Part shown: positions 45,043 through 58,486 of the stretch, one piece after another | Position numbering within the stretch: position 1 is the first letter of the stretch | How the letters are laid out: each line of letters starts with the position of its first letter | NCBI GenBank assembly: GCA_028673005.1 | Contig: CM054115.1 | Location: forward strand, 7,237,501 to 7,301,500 | DNA: 64,000 nucleotides | Direction: 5' to 3' | DNA from: Tanypteryx hageni | Lineage: Eukaryota; Arthropoda; Insecta; Odonata; Petaluridae | Notes under the pieces: generated by a model | The model's database searches: none | What the model was told of the DNA's origin: nothing | Seen by the model: only the letters and a program-made list of their open reading frames with translations | Translations under genes and position numbers: made by a program

Positions 45043-45647
45043 AAACTTCTTCTTGTGGTAGAAGTGTTGGCGAGATAGGACTCGTCGCGCAGCTGCTCTG
45101 GCTGCAACTTGGTAGGAACTTTGTCTCGATGATAATAATGACGAAATTCTGCCATAATGGATTGCAGTACGCTGTTTCCAATTATCTCTCCAAAACACAC
45201 TGATTTATCGAATTTAAATAAAGGGTTACAATCTCTTTATTTATTCAAATTAAATCAAATAGTGGCGGCACATGCTAGGTTGTTGCGCCGTCAATAAGGA
45301 CTGCGTGATATTAAAACTTTTCGTAACTCGGGTTTCTAATTGTAGTCTTACCTACTAATAAGTTGTTGATTTTTGAAAAGCGAGAATAATAAAAAGGGGT
45401 ATAGTGGATCTGCGCTGCAAATAATGGTTAATTTGTTTCAATTGTTTAGTTTATATTCGAGTTTTTCCGAATTTTTAACATTTCAAAAAGTTGCCAGTTT
45501 TACTTATGTGCGGACTTTACGCCGAAGAATATGTTGCAGACAGGACATAATGCCGACACAACGTGATTTCCACGGACATTCGCGCAAATCTTACGTTATT
45601 ATGCGTTCTATGCACGGAGAGGTCGATTCGGTCCGTCCGCATTTTAC
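45043..45647. other. No recognisable gene
   Basis: Possible SINE body and AT-rich intron sequence. A 100-codon ORF at 45373 has no recognised relatives. Confidence 0.35.
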
Positions 45648-46140
45648 AACTCGGGAACCAATGGACGTATGTTGATGAAATTTGGTATTTAAGTGTTCTG
45701 ATAAATTTGGTCGACCGATTCCAATTTTAGAAAATTAGGACAACATTTTCAACTCCTTTACATAAAGACTTACAGTGCCCCTTTGTTTCAACTCGGGAAC
45801 CGCTAGACCTATTTTGATGATATTTGGTATTGGAGAGTTATGCTAAAATTGGTCGACCAATTCCAGTTTTGGTTAAAATCAGACAACAATCACGACCACT
45901 TTACACAACCTACATGTAGTTCACAATGTTCTTTTGTTGCAATTTGGAAACCGCCGGACCTATTTTGATGACATTTTTATTTGAGAGTTTTGCTAACATT
46001 TTCGACCGATTATAATTTTGGTTAAAATCGTACAAAGATTACGATCCCTTTACATGACCTACATGTAGTTTACAATGTTCCTTAGTTTCAACTCGGCAAC
46101 CGCTAGACGTATTTTAATGAAACCTTGGTATTGGGGAGTT
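45648..46140 (+). repeat. ~150-bp tandem repeat, four copies, the last split by hAT-5
   Basis: AACTCGG(G/C)AACC recurs at 45648, 45790, (diverged) 45941 and 46090: periods 142, 151 and 149 bp. Each unit continues with ATTTTGATGA, TTGGTATT, GGTCGACC(A/G)ATTCC and TTGGTTAAAATC. The fourth copy breaks at 46140 and resumes at 48588 on the other side of hAT-5, to about 48665. Confidence 0.9.
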
Positions 46141-46956
46141 CAGGGCCTGGACGTGCCAATTGGCCGCCCGTGCGCGGAAACAAGTTGCCCCTCCCCCATT
46201 CCCTCTCCCCCCCCCCATAAGTACACATATCTTGGTACCTCTCTCCATTACCATCAGCAGATTTTCAATTCCTATTCCGAGTGTTAGTGTTGAATATTTT
46301 TTATAGCAGGGATGCTCAAGACGCCGATCGCCAACTCGTTTTAGGTGGATTGCATTAAGATTTCATTGCCTCCTCCAGCTAATAGAACAGGTGCCCCCCC
46401 CACCTCCGCTCGAGTAAATTTTTAATAATGAAGACGGATCCCAAAGGTGTAAATTCTACGATTCACGGCATAGCAAAAAAGGCTCTTGCCAAATTTCAAT
46501 AGGGTCGTCCAGCGAAAATATAAAACGAGAAATAAGTTAGTTTTTTCTCGTTAGGAAAAATTTGTCAGACTAAATCACGACCGAAAATATGACCATAGCA
46601 ACCTCCAAGTTTGGAAATTCTGCCTAATCCAGTTCTTTACTAAGTCTTTCGTCTTGCTAACTGTCGTACTGCCAACCGATGAGACAGAAACCCTACTCCC
46701 GAGGTTGGCGAAGCAAATATGTATAATGCTGTGTTACATTTGCCAGTAGATTTTCAACTGAGGCATAAATTAAATTATGTATAATATAGTTGATGAATGC
46801 AATAACATAAAGTGAGCCCGGCAGCAAGTACATAGATCACATGACGCCTTTTTTGGGCGGGGCTGACGATAGTACATCCAGCATCCTCAGTTTTTTGAGC
46901 AGCAGATCTGCATCACTTTCACTTTTGTCATTATTAGAAAGTTTGTCTGTAAAATT

Positions 46957-48567
46957 TCAGTTTCTTCTTTTTTCATCACTGCTGGCATATTTAAAATCCG
47001 AAATTTTTTGCAGAAAACCAACGGCTTCGTTATACTGCTGAGGTATCTCGAATCTTTCACTCAGTGCTTTTAGGGTTGTGTCCAAAATTGAAAAATAAAA
47101 ATTTACTTTGAAATCTCTTTGTGAACCTCTAATTGGTTCATCAACATGCTCATAATTAAATTGCCTAGCCTTTCTCTTGATACGTACAGCATTTGTTTCC
47201 GGGAAGTCTGGATCCACCTCAATAGTTGCAGCTAAATCTTTGCTTTGACTTACCTACGTACTCTTAAAACCCTTTATCTGAACGCTTTTCTTTAAAAAAA
47301 ATCGATTACATTTTTTAAAAGATCAATGCAAGTTTTGATGTTTTGCATCGGCTTCTGCAGCATTTCTCTAACAATCCTGACTTTAGATAGAATGTCGTAC
47401 CATATAACGACTGAGCGTACAAATTTAAAGCTCTGAAGTTTTGCAGCCAAACATTGGGCCTGGTAGCGAGTGGCCATATCTACATTTGTTTCATCTATCA
47501 TTTCGGCAACACTGTCGTATATTCCTGCGATTTCAAATCTCAATGGTTTTATTGCATCTATCCTACTCTCCCACTTGGTTTCTGAAACAGGTTTCAATGG
47601 TAATTTTTAAATATTTTTCTTTAGCATGCTCCACCTTCGAGTAGAGGTAGAAAAAAACATATAACTCCTGCACAACAACGAAGAACTCTACAGCTTCAAT
47701 GGTGACCTTTGCCGCCTCATTAATCACAAGATTTAGGCTGTAAGAAGCGCATAGCATAAAAAAAACGTGAATTGGTATCTAAAATTCATTTTTATAAGCC
47801 ATTATGCTTATCACGCATATCGGCAGCTTTGCACCCTGGCCTCTGATGTCCTGAACATTTATTTATTTATCAATAGCCAATTTAAAGTGAAAAACCAACA
47901 ATAAAAAGGTCATAAGTACTAAAATAACAATAAAATACAACAAATTTGAAAAAAGAAAACTATACAATAACAAATATTTTGACAATGCTAATGGTCATTT
48001 AACTGTAATATGTGTGTTTCCAAGCTTAATAAATGATTTAATTGATAGAAAAAACGGATCACCATAGGGGGGTAAGCTATTCAAAAGAGAGTGTAGACGA
48101 AAAAAGAGAGTGCGTTTTGCAAGGGAAATCCTTGGGGTAAACATATAAAATAGGGAAGAAGACCGGTTAGTTCTAAATTTAAATCTTCCGACATTTTAAA
48201 AACAAATGGGGTCAGTCCCTCTCCAGTTGATTTCGTAAAACATAAAGAAGTGCTCGTGGATTTCAGCTCTTCTGATTTCGGTATTAATTTCTACGGAAAT
48301 TTCTTCCATATGGCTTACATCAAGAGTAGAGTCAAGGATTATTGAAAAAATCCTCGCTTTTCTACACATGTCTAAAATTACTTTAACAATTTTCTCTGAA
48401 TTGAGATTTATAATTTCATTTTGAATCATATGTCCTAAGTATGAGCAAAGTACCTTCTTCTGATTTTTCATGCCTCTTATGTGCTCAGACATTACTAAAT
48501 CCAATTCAGCACCGGGTGAACCACCCCTCAATTTGTCGGTCGCCCGTGTGCGGTGCAAACGTTGCAC
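46957..48567 (-). pseudogene. hAT-5 transposase (ZMYM1-like, DUF4371), degenerate
   Basis: Reading down from 48567: YLGHMIQNEIINLNSEKIVK, CRKARIFSIILDSTLDVSHM (DUF4371), the nested LINE piece, VQDIRGQGAKLP, CASYSLNLVINEAAKVTIEA, KWESRIDAIKPLRFEIAG, and a C-terminal part ending with FLQKISDFKYASSDEKRRN. These are ordered blocks of TTF/ZMYM-type hAT proteins. The N-terminal zinc finger and the final dimerisation motif are missing. Frameshifts occur near 47600 and 47230-47290, with stops near 47780. Confidence 0.85.
47855..48205 (-). mobile_element. LINE-like 3' fragment nested in hAT-5
   Basis: Interrupts the hAT-5 reading between YEINWRGTD and VQDIRGQG. The minus strand reads FTPRISLAKRTLFFRLHSLL, then NSLPPYGDPFFLSIKSFIKL and a stop, followed by AT-rich sequence ending in a TAAATAAATAAAT tail at the low-coordinate end. 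A short coding end plus simple-repeat tail suggests a 5'-truncated non-LTR insertion; the family is unidentified. Confidence 0.6.
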
Positions 48568-48834
48568 CCGTGCACGCGCAGGCCCTGGGATAGTTTTAGT
48601 AATATTGATAGAGCAATTCCAATTTCGGTTAAATCGGATAATAATAACGACAACTTTACATTTGTATTTTACAACGTACCTTGGTAGCTTCTCGTTAAAT
48701 GCACATCTGAGCGAAACATATTCTGAACATTGTGAAATTTCAAAGAACGCATTTGAAAACTGTACTCGGACATGGAGTACACCTTTCCAATCTTGTTATA
48801 TTCGCCAATGCTTCATTTTCACTTTCGCCATATG

Positions 48835-50160
48835 TAGTATAGGGGAAAGTATTGTTTTTATGATAAAAATAAATTTCGAGATTTCAACGAAAATACAAAT
48901 TTTAAGGTCCCCTGAACACGTTTTGACCATTTTCTCGATGATGTCTGCATGTGAATTAAATGTTGTGGGAGTTCTAACTCTAGAACTATTAATCATATCA
49001 ACGCGAAAATTTATATTTGACATTTTAATGAATATACAAAATTGATAGTTCTTGTTAAAAATCGGTGAACCCGAAGTGGGGTTTTACTCCTGTCACTTGT
49101 CGTTTTTTTACTTTCTCCATATTCGTAGCAAAGGGGCAAGTATTGCATTCATGAAAAAAATCGACTTCGAGGTTTCAACGGAAATACACGTTTTGAGGTG
49201 CCCTGAACGCGTATTGACCATTTTCTCGATGATGTCTGTCTGTGTGTGTGTATGCGTGTATGTGATAGCTTTTTGTGGGTGCTCTAACTCAAAAACTATT
49301 AATAAGATCAATGCAAAATTTTCTATTTCACATTTTTATAAAAGTCACAAGAACTGATTAGTTTTTGGTAAAAATCGGTATTGATATTTGATTAACGTAG
49401 AAATGTACTGGAATAAACCTAGTAGGAAATTCAATTTTCTACAACCTTTGTTTGAAACATTTCCCCATATAATGAATTGTTTAAGAGATATCTTATATTT
49501 TTAGCTGCCACCACCACGCCACCTGCAGAAGACTATTATTAACAATTGACGCTTAGTTCCGTCTTAGTAACGCTCCTTTTTCATTTATTAATTGTAGGAG
49601 CATTGAGGCTATATGCAATATTAGAAGGCTATGGTTTGAGTTTACTTCTGTTCTTTTTAGTCTAAAATTTTCTCGCAGTTTCTTAAAATATTTATTTTAT
49701 ATAACCTATTTGGAATTTTTGAAAATATTACAGATAAGGAGAAAGTCATGTGGTGGCCACATCAGATTTTATATATTTGCTATAATATTTCATAAATATA
49801 AAAAAGTACTGGAATAAAGGTTGTCGAAAATTTAATTTTCTACAAACGTTTGTTCGATACATTTCCCAAAAAAATAATATTTATTAGCTGACGCCAAGAC
49901 ACCACCTACCGGCAACTATTGTTAACACCTTACGCTTAGTTACGTCTTAATAACGCTACTTTTTATTATCTTAATTGTTGGAGATTCGTGGCTACATCCA
50001 ATATCAGAAGGCTACAGCATCAGTTTATTATATTTATGGAAAATATTTAAAATTTTCTTGCAGTACCTTAAAATATTTCTTAACATTTAACCTATTTGGA
50101 ATTTTTAGAAATATTAAAGATATGGAGAAAGTCATGTGGTGGCCACGTAGGATTTTTTTA
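48835..50160 (+). repeat. Dispersed repeat copies 2-4 (related to 27003-27810)
   Basis: Three pieces: 48835-49110 (diverged, matches 27100-27405), 49112-49770 (nearly identical to copy 1 over its first ~230 bp, lacking ~65 bp near 49375), and 49775-50160 (matches 27415-27810). The TG tract is at about 49238-49262. Each of the two 3' pieces ends with GTCATGTGGTGGCCAC. It abuts the minisatellite. Confidence 0.85.
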
Positions 50161-50888
50161 AATTTGTTAGGCAGAAATAGCATACTATGGGGAAGGAGGA
50201 GTTATGAGAAGTCAGTTGGAGGGGAGCATTGTGATTAGAGGGGAGCATTGTGAGTAGGGGGTAAGCATTGCGAGTAGGGGGGAGCATTGTGAGTAGGGGG
50301 AGGAAACATTGTGAGTAGGAAGGGCATTGTGAGTAGGGTGGTAGCATTGTGAGTAAGGGGGGAAGCATTGTGATTAGGCAGGAGCATTGTGAGTAGGAGG
50401 GAGCATTGTGATTAGAGGGGGAAGCATTGTGAGTAGGGGGGAAAGCATTGTGATTAGGGGGGAGCATTGTGAGTAGGGGGGAAGCATTGTGAGTAGGGGG
50501 GGGAAGCATTGTGATTAGGGGGGAGCATTGTGAGTAGGGGGGAAGCATTGTGAGTAGGGGGTGAAGCATTGTGATTAGAGGGGAGCATTGTGAGTAGGGG
50601 GGAAAGCATTGTGAGTAGGAAGGGCATTGTGAGTAGGGGTGGAAGCATTGTGAGTAGGGGGAAACCTTTGTGATTAGAGGGGAGCATTGTGACTAAGGGG
50701 GGAAGCATTGTGAGTAGGAAGGGCATTGTGAGTAGGGTGGTAGCATTGTGAGTAAGGGGGGAAGCATTGTGATTAGAGGGGGAATCATTGTGAGTAGGGG
50801 GGAAAGCATTGTGATTAGAGGGGAGCATTGTGAGTAGGGGGGGAAGCATTGTAAGGGGGGAAGCATTGTGATTAGAGGGGGAAGCATT

Positions 50889-52468
50889 GTGACTAGGGCG
50901 GGAAATATTGTGAGTAGAGGGGGAGCATTGTGAGTAGGGGGAGTATTGTGAGTAGGGGGAAGGATTGTGAGTAGGGGGGGAAATATTTTGAGTAGGGGGG
51001 AGCATTGTGAGTAGGGGGGAGCATGGTGAGTAGGGGGGGAAGCATTGCGAGAAGGATGGGCATTGTGGGTAGGGTGGTAGCATTGTGAGTAAGGGGGGAA
51101 GCATTGTGATAAGAGGGGGAAGGATTGTGAGTCAATGGGAAAGCATTGTGAGTAGGGCGAAGCATTGCGAATGGGGGGGGAAGCATTGTAAGTAGGGGGC
51201 ACTGAGAGTAAAGGGGAAGCTATGTGAGTAGGGGGGGAAGCATTGTGAGTAGGGGGAGAGCATTCTCAATGGGGGAAAGCATTGTGATTAGGGTGGAGCA
51301 TTGTGAGTAGGGGGGATCATTTTGATTAGAGGGGAGCCTTGTGAGTAGGGGGAAAGCATTGTGAGTAGGGGGGAGCATTGTGAGTAGGGGGAAGTAGTTC
51401 GAGTAGGGGAGCATTGTGAGTTGGGGGAAGCATTGTTATTAAGGGGGAGCATTGTGAGTAGGGGGAGCATTGTGATTAGAGGGGAACATTGTGATTAGGG
51501 GGAAAGAATTGTGAGCAGGGGTAGAGCATTCTGAGTAGGGGGAAGAATTTCGAGTAGGGGGGCATTGTGAGTAGGGTGGTAGCATTGTGAGTAAGGGGGG
51601 AAGCATTGTGATTAGAGGGGGAAGCATTGTGAGTAGGGGGGAAAGCATTGTGATTAGAGGGGAGCATTGTGAGTAGGGGGGGAAGCATTGTAAGTAGGAA
51701 GGGCATTGTGAGTAGGGTGGTAGCATTGTAAGGGGGGAAGCATTGTGATTAGAGGGGGAAGCATTGTGAGTAGGGCGGGAAATATTGTGAGTAGAGGGGG
51801 AGCATTGTGAGTAGGGGGAGTATTGTGAGTAGGGGGAAGGATTGTGTGTAGGGGGGGAAATATTTTGAGTAGGGGGGAGCATTGTGAGTAGGGGGGAGCA
51901 TGGTGAGTAGGGGGGGAAGCATTGCGAGAAGGATGGGCATTGTGGGTAGGGTGGTAGCATTGTGAGTAAGGGGGGAAGCATTGTGATAAGAGGGGGAAGG
52001 ATTGTGAGTCAATGGGAAAGCATTGTGAGTAGGGCGAAGCATTGCGAATGGGGGGGGAAGCATTGTAAGTAGGGGGGCACTGAGAGTAAAGGGGAAGCTA
52101 TGTGAGTAGGGGGGGAAGCATTGTGAGTAGGGGGAGAGCATTCTCAATGGGGGAAAGCATTGTGATTAGGGTGGAGCATTGTGAGTAGGGGGGATCATTT
52201 TGATTAGAGGGGAGCCTTGTGAGTAGGGGGAAAGCATTGTGAGTAGGGGGGAGCATTGTGAGTAGGGGGAAGTAGTTCGAGTAGGGGAGCATTGTGAGTT
52301 GGGGGAAGCATTGTTATTAAGGGGTAGCATTGTGAGTAGGGGGAGCATTGTGATTAGAGGGGAACATTGTGATTAGGGGGAAAGAATTGTGAGCAGGGGT
52401 AGAGCATTCTGAGTAGGGGGAAGTATTTCGAGTAGGGGGGCATTGTGAGTAGGGTGGTAGTATTGTGA
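50889..52468. repeat. Higher-order duplication in the minisatellite, offset ~878 bp
   Basis: A block from about 50889 to 51590 recurs at about 51767-52468. Rare variants repeat in the same order, for example GTCAATGGGAAAGC at 51131 and 52009, and the TTCGAGTAGGGGAGC block near 51388 and 52266. Confidence 0.88.
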
Positions 52469-55400
52469 GTAAGGGGGGAAGCATTGTGATTAGAGGGAGA
52501 AGCATTATGAGTAGAGGCGGAAGCATTCTCAGTAGGGGGAATAATTCTGAGTAGAGGGGAAGCATTGCGAGTAGGGGGGGAAGCATTGTAAGTAGGGGGG
52601 GCATTATGAGTAGGGGGGAAGTAATGTGAGTAGGGGTATAAACATTTTGATTAGGTGGGGTGAATTGTAAGTATAGGAAGTATTGCGAGTAGGGGACGAA
52701 GGATTGTGAATAGGGGGAGCATTGCGAGCAGGGGGGAGCATGGGGAGTACGGGGAAGCATGTCGATTATAGGGGAGAATTGTGACTAGAAGGGTGTAGCA
52801 TTTGAGTAGAGGAGAAGCATTGCGAAAAGGGGAGAAGCATTGTGAGTGGGGGGGAAGCATTATGTGTAGGCAGAAAGCATTGTGATTAAGGGGGAAGCCT
52901 TGTTAGTAGGAGGGAGTGTTGTGAGTAGGGTGGAAGCATTACGAGTAAGGGGGGAAGCATTGTAAGGAGGAGGGGCATTGAGAGTAGGGGGGAAGCATTA
53001 TGATCAAGGGGGAATGATTGTGAGTAGGGGGGAAAGCGTTGCCCGTAGGGCGAGAGCATTGTAAGAGCGGGAAGAAATTGTGAGTAAGAAGAGAAACATT
53101 GTGAATAGGGGGGAGCATTGTGAGTAGGAGGGAAGGATTGTGAGTATGGGGGGAAGCATTGCGCTTAGGGGGGAACATTGTGAGCAGGGGGGGGCATTGT
53201 GAGCAGTGGGGGAGCATTGCGAGTAGGGGGGGAAATTGTGAGTAGCGGGGGGATAGCATTGTGAGTAGAGGTAAGCATTGTGATTAGGGGAGAAAGCCTT
53301 GCGAGTAGGGTAGGAGCTTTGCGAGTAGGGGGGCAGAGAATAGTGAGTAGAGGGGGGTAGCATTGTAAGTAGGGGGAAATATTTGAGTAGGAGGTAGGAT
53401 GATTGTGAGTAGAAGGGGTAGAATTTTGAGTAGGGGGAAGCATTGTGAGTAGTGGAAGAGCATTATCAGGTAGAGGAAAATTGTGAGTTAGGGGAGAAGC
53501 ATTGTGAGTATGGTGGAGCATTGTGAGTAGGGGAGAACCATTGTGAGTATGTTGGGGAGGCCTTGTGATTAGGGGGGAGCATTGTGAGTAGAGGGGAGCA
53601 TTGTGAGTAGGGGAAGCATCATTGTGAGTAGGGGGAGCAGTCTGAGTAGGGGGTAGCATTGTGATTAGAGGGGAGCATTGTGAGTAGGAGGGGAGCATTG
53701 TGAGTAGGGTGGTAGCATTTTGAGTAAGGGTGGAAGCATTATGAGCAGGGGCTGAAGCATTCTCAGTAGGGGGCAGCATTCTGAGTAGGGGGAAGCATTG
53801 CAAGTAGGGGGGAAAGCATTGTGAGTAGGGGGTAAACATTGTGAGTAGGGGGGGAGAATAGCGAGCAGGAGGGGACCATTCTGAATAGGGGGAAAATATT
53901 GCGAGTAGAGGGGGCATTGTGAGTATTGTGATAGCATTGTGAGTAAGGGTGGAAGCATTGCGATTAGAGGGGGACGCATTATGAGTAGTGGCGGAAGCAT
54001 TTTCAGTAGGGGGGACGCATTGGGGGAAGTAATGCGAGTAGGGGGGGAAGCATCGTAAGTAGGGGGGGCATTATGAGTAGAAGGGAAGCAATGTGAGTAG
54101 GGGGGGGGGGCATTGTGAGTAGGGCGGGAAGCATTGAGAGTAAAAGGGAAGCATAGCGATTAGGGGGGGAAGATTGGGAGTAGAGGGGGTAGCATTGGGG
54201 GTAGGGGGGAAGCATTGTCAGTAAGGGGGAAGCATTGTGATTTGGGGAAGCATTGTGAGTAGGGTGGAAGCATTGTGAGTAGTCAGGAAACATTGGGCGT
54301 TGGGGGGGGAGTATTGTGAGTATGGGGGATGGATTGCAAGTAAGGGAGAAACATGGTTAGTAGGGGGGGCATTGTGAGTAGGGGGAGAAGCATTTTGAGT
54401 AGGGTGAAGCATTGTGATTAGGGGGGAAGCATTGTGAGTAGAAGGGGGAAGCATTGTTATTAGGGTGGGGAGGCCATGTGAGTAAGGGGGGAGCATTGTG
54501 AACAGGGGGAGCATTGTGAGTAGGGGGTAGCATTGTGATTAGAGGGAAGAATTGTGAGTAGGGGGGGAAGCTTTGTGAGTAGATGGTGAGCATTGCCAGC
54601 AGGGAGGGAGTATTCGTATTAGGGTTGGAAGCAATGTAAAGCATTGTGAGTAGGGGGGGAATCATTATTTTCAGGGGGGAAGGATTGTGAGTAGGGGTAT
54701 CATTGTGAGTATGAGGGAAAGCATTGTGAGTAGGGGGAGATCATTCTCAATGGGTGGAAAGCATTGTGATTAGTGTGGATCGTTGGGAGTAGGGGGGAGC
54801 ATTATCATTAGAGGGAAGCATTGTGAGTTGGGGGAAAGCATTGTGAGTAAGGAGGGACATATTGTGAGTAGGAGGGGAACATTGTGAGTAGGGGGGGAGC
54901 ATTGTGAGTAGGAAGTGCATTGTGAGTAGGGTGGTAGAATTTTGAGTAGGGGGAAGCATTGTGAGTAGGGGGAGCATTGTGGGTACGGGAAGTATTGCGA
55001 GTAAGGTGGGAAGTATTGTGAGTAGGAGGGAGCGTTGGGTGTAGGGGGAGAACATTCTCAGTGGGGGGGACAATTGTGAGAAAGGGGAGAAGCATTGTGA
55101 GTATGATGGAGCATTTTTCCTAGGGGGGAAGCATTGTGAGTAGGGGGAAACGTTGTGAGTAGGGGGGAGGCCTTGTGAGCATGGGTGAGAATTATGATTA
55201 CAGGGGAGCATTGTGAGTAGGGGGGTAAGCCTTGTGAGTAGGGGGGGAGCATTGTGAATAGGGGGTAGCACTGTGATTAGAGGGTTGCTTTTTGTGTAGG
55301 GGAAGCGTTGTGAGTAGGGGGGAGTATTGTGAGCAGGGGGGATTATTCTGAGTGGGGGGAATAGTATTGCGCATATAGGGGGCATTGTGAGTATTGTGGT

Positions 55401-58400
55401 AGCGTTTTAAGTAGGGGGGAAGTATTCTCAGTAGGGGGGGAAGTATTCTGAGTATGGTGAAGTATTGCGAGTAGGGGGGAAGCATTGCGAGTAGGGGGGG
55501 AAGCATTATATATAGGGGGGGCATTATGAGTAGGGGGGAAGCATTGCCATTAGGAGGGGAGCATTGTGAGTAGGGGGGAGCATTGTGATTAGAGGGGAGC
55601 ATTGTGAGTAGTCGGGAAGCATTGTGAGTAGGGGGGAGCATTGTGGGCAGGGGTAGAGCATTCTGAGTAGGTGGAAAGTAATTCGAGTAGGAGGGCATTG
55701 TGAGTAGAGGGGGAAGCATTGTGAGTAGGTGGGGAAGCATTGTGATTTGGGGGGGGAGCATTGTGAGTAGGGGGAGTATTGTCATTAGAGGGGAGCATTG
55801 TGAGTAGGGAGAAGCATTGTGAGTGTGGCTGAGCGTTGTGAGCAGGGGTAGAGCATTCTGAGTAGGGGGGAAGTAATTCGATTAGGGGGTCATTGTGAGT
55901 AGGGGGGAATAATTGTGATTAGGGGGGAGAGCATTGTGAGTAGGGGGGAGCATTTGATTAGAGGTGAGTATTGTGAGTAGGGGAGAAGCATTGTAAGCAG
56001 TGGAAGAGCATTCTGAGTAAAGGGGAAGTATTTCGCGTAGGGGCCATTGTGAGTAGAGTGGTAGCATTGTGAGTAAGGGGGAAAGCATTATGATTAGAGG
56101 GAGAAGCATTATGAGTAGGGGGAAGCATTGTAAGTAGGGGGGGTATTATGAGTAAGGGGGAAGTAATGTGAGTAGGGGTATAACCATTGTGATTAGGTCG
56201 GGGATAATTGTGAGTAGAGGAGTGTAGCATTGTGAGTACGGGGGAAGTATTGCGAGCAGGGGGAAATCATTGTGTTTACGGAGGAAGCATTGCGGGCTGG
56301 GGGGGAAAGCATTTTTTTATAGGGGGGCATTGTGAGTAGTAGGGAAGCATTGTGAGTAGGGGGTGATATATTGTGAGTGGGAAGGATGCATTTTGAGTAG
56401 GGGGGAGCATTGTGATTAGGGGGGAAGCGTTGAGAGAAGGGGGACCGTTGTGAGTAGGGGGGAGCCTTGAGAGTACGGGGAAGCATATCGATTAGAGGGG
56501 GAGAATTGTGACTAGAATGGGTAGCATTTGAGTAGGGGGTTAGCATTGCGAGTAGGGGAGAAGCATTGTGAGTAGGGTGGAGCATTGTGAGTAGGGGAGA
56601 AGCATTGTGAGTAGGGGGGAAAGCATTGCGAGTGGGGTCGGGGAGGCCTTGTGAGTAGGGGGGAGCATTGTGAGTAGGGGGGAAGCAATATGGGTAGGTG
56701 GGGAAGCATTGTGTGTAGGGGGAAGAGGCTTTGTGAGTAGGAGAAGAGCCTTGTGAGTAGGGGGAGCATTGTGATTGGAGGGGAGCATTGTGAGTAGGGG
56801 GGGAAGCATTGTGAGTAGGATGGAGCATTGTGAGTAGGGGGAGCATTGTGATTATAGGGAAGCATTTCAAGTAAGAGGGGAGCAATGTGAGCAGGGGGGG
56901 AGCATTGTGAGTAGGGGGGGAAGTATTGCTTGTATGGGGGGCATTTTATGTAGGGTGGTAGCATTGTCAGTTAGGGGGAAGCATTGTCATTTGGGGGGAG
57001 GCATTATGAGTAGGGACGGAAGCATTCTCAGTAGGGGGGAAGCATTCTGATTTGGGGGAAGCATTGTGAGTAGGGGGAGAAGCATTGTAAGTAGGGGGGG
57101 CATTATGAGTAGGGGGAAGCAATGTGAGTAGGGGGGAAGCATTTAGAGTAGGGGGGAGAATTGTGAGTTGGGGTGGAAGCATTTGAGTAGGGGAAACTTT
57201 GTGAGTAGGAGGGAAGAATTGTGATTAAGTGGGGAAGAATTGTGAGTAGGGAAATGTGGCATTGTGAGTAGGGGGAGCATTGTGTGTATGGGAGAGCATT
57301 GTGAGTATGGGGGAAGCATTGTGAGTAGGGGGGGAAGCTTTGTATGTAGGGGGAGCATTGTGAGTAGGGGAAGAATTGCGAGTAGGGGGGAAGAATTGTG
57401 AATAGGGGTGTGCATTGCGAGTAGGGGGGAAGCATTGTGAGTAGAGGGAAGCATTGTGATTAGGGGGAGCTTTGTGAGTAGGGGGGAAGCATTGTTAATA
57501 GGGGGAAGCATTGCGAGTGGGAGGGAAGCATTGTAAGTAGGGGGTGACGTTGTGAGTAATGGTGGAAGCATTGTGAGTAGGGGGGGAGCATTGAGAGTGA
57601 TGTGGGGGAGAATTGTGATTAGGGGTGAGCATTGTGTGAAGGGGGGGAAACATTGTGATTAAGGAGGGGTGAACTGTGAGTAAGGGAGTGTAGCATTTTG
57701 AGTAGATGGGCATTGTGAGTAGTGGGGGAAGCATTGTGAGTAGGGGGGAAGCATTATGAGTAGAGGGAGAAGGATTGTGAGTAGGGAAGAAGCTATGTGA
57801 GTAGGGGGTGTAAGCATTGTGTGTAGGGGGGAAGGATTGTGAGTAGGGGGAACCATTGTGAGTAGTGGGAGAGCATTATAAGTGGGGGGACAATTGTGAG
57901 TTAGGGGAGAAGCATTGTGAGTAGGGGAGAAGCATTTTGAGTAGGCAGGGAAGCAGTGTGAGTAGGATGGGTAGGCCTTGTGAGTAGGAGGGGAGCATTG
58001 TGAGTAGGGGGGAGCGTTGTGAGTAGGGGAAGAATCATTGTGAGTAGGGGGGAGCATTTTGAGTAGGGGGTAGCATTGTGATTAGAGGGGAGCATTGTGA
58101 GTAGGGGGAGGGCATTGTGAGCAGGGAGGCAGCATTGTGAGTAGTAGGGAAGGATTGTGAGTAGGGGTAGGATTGTGAGTAGGGGGTAGGATTGTGAGTA
58201 GGGGGGAGCATTGTGAGTAGGGGGGAAGCATAGTGAGTAAGTGGCGAGCATTGTCAGTGGGGGGGACAATTGTCAGTAAGTGGAGAATCATTGTTAGTAG
58301 GTTGGAGCATTGTGAGTAGGTGAGAAGCACTCAGGGTAGGTGGGGAAGCATTGTGTGTAGGGGGAAGAGGCCTTGTGAATATTGGAGGAGCATTGTGAGT

Positions 58401-58486
58401 AGGGCGGAGCATTGTGAGTAAGTGGGGAGCATTGTGAGAAGGGGGGAGCATTGTGAGTAGGGGGGATGCATTGTGAGTAGGGGGGG

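Larger units (their letters stand above)
46141..48587 (-). mobile_element. hAT-5: hAT transposon copy inserted into the ~150-bp tandem array
   Basis: The ends are CAGGGCCTGGACGTG on the left and CAGGGCCTGCGCGTG on the right (reversed). The flanks GGGGAGTT (46133-46140) and GGATAGTT (48588-48595) agree at 6 of 8 positions. The interrupted tandem unit reads continuously when the element is removed. Length is 2447 bp including a nested LINE fragment. The transposase is on the minus strand. Confidence 0.83.
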
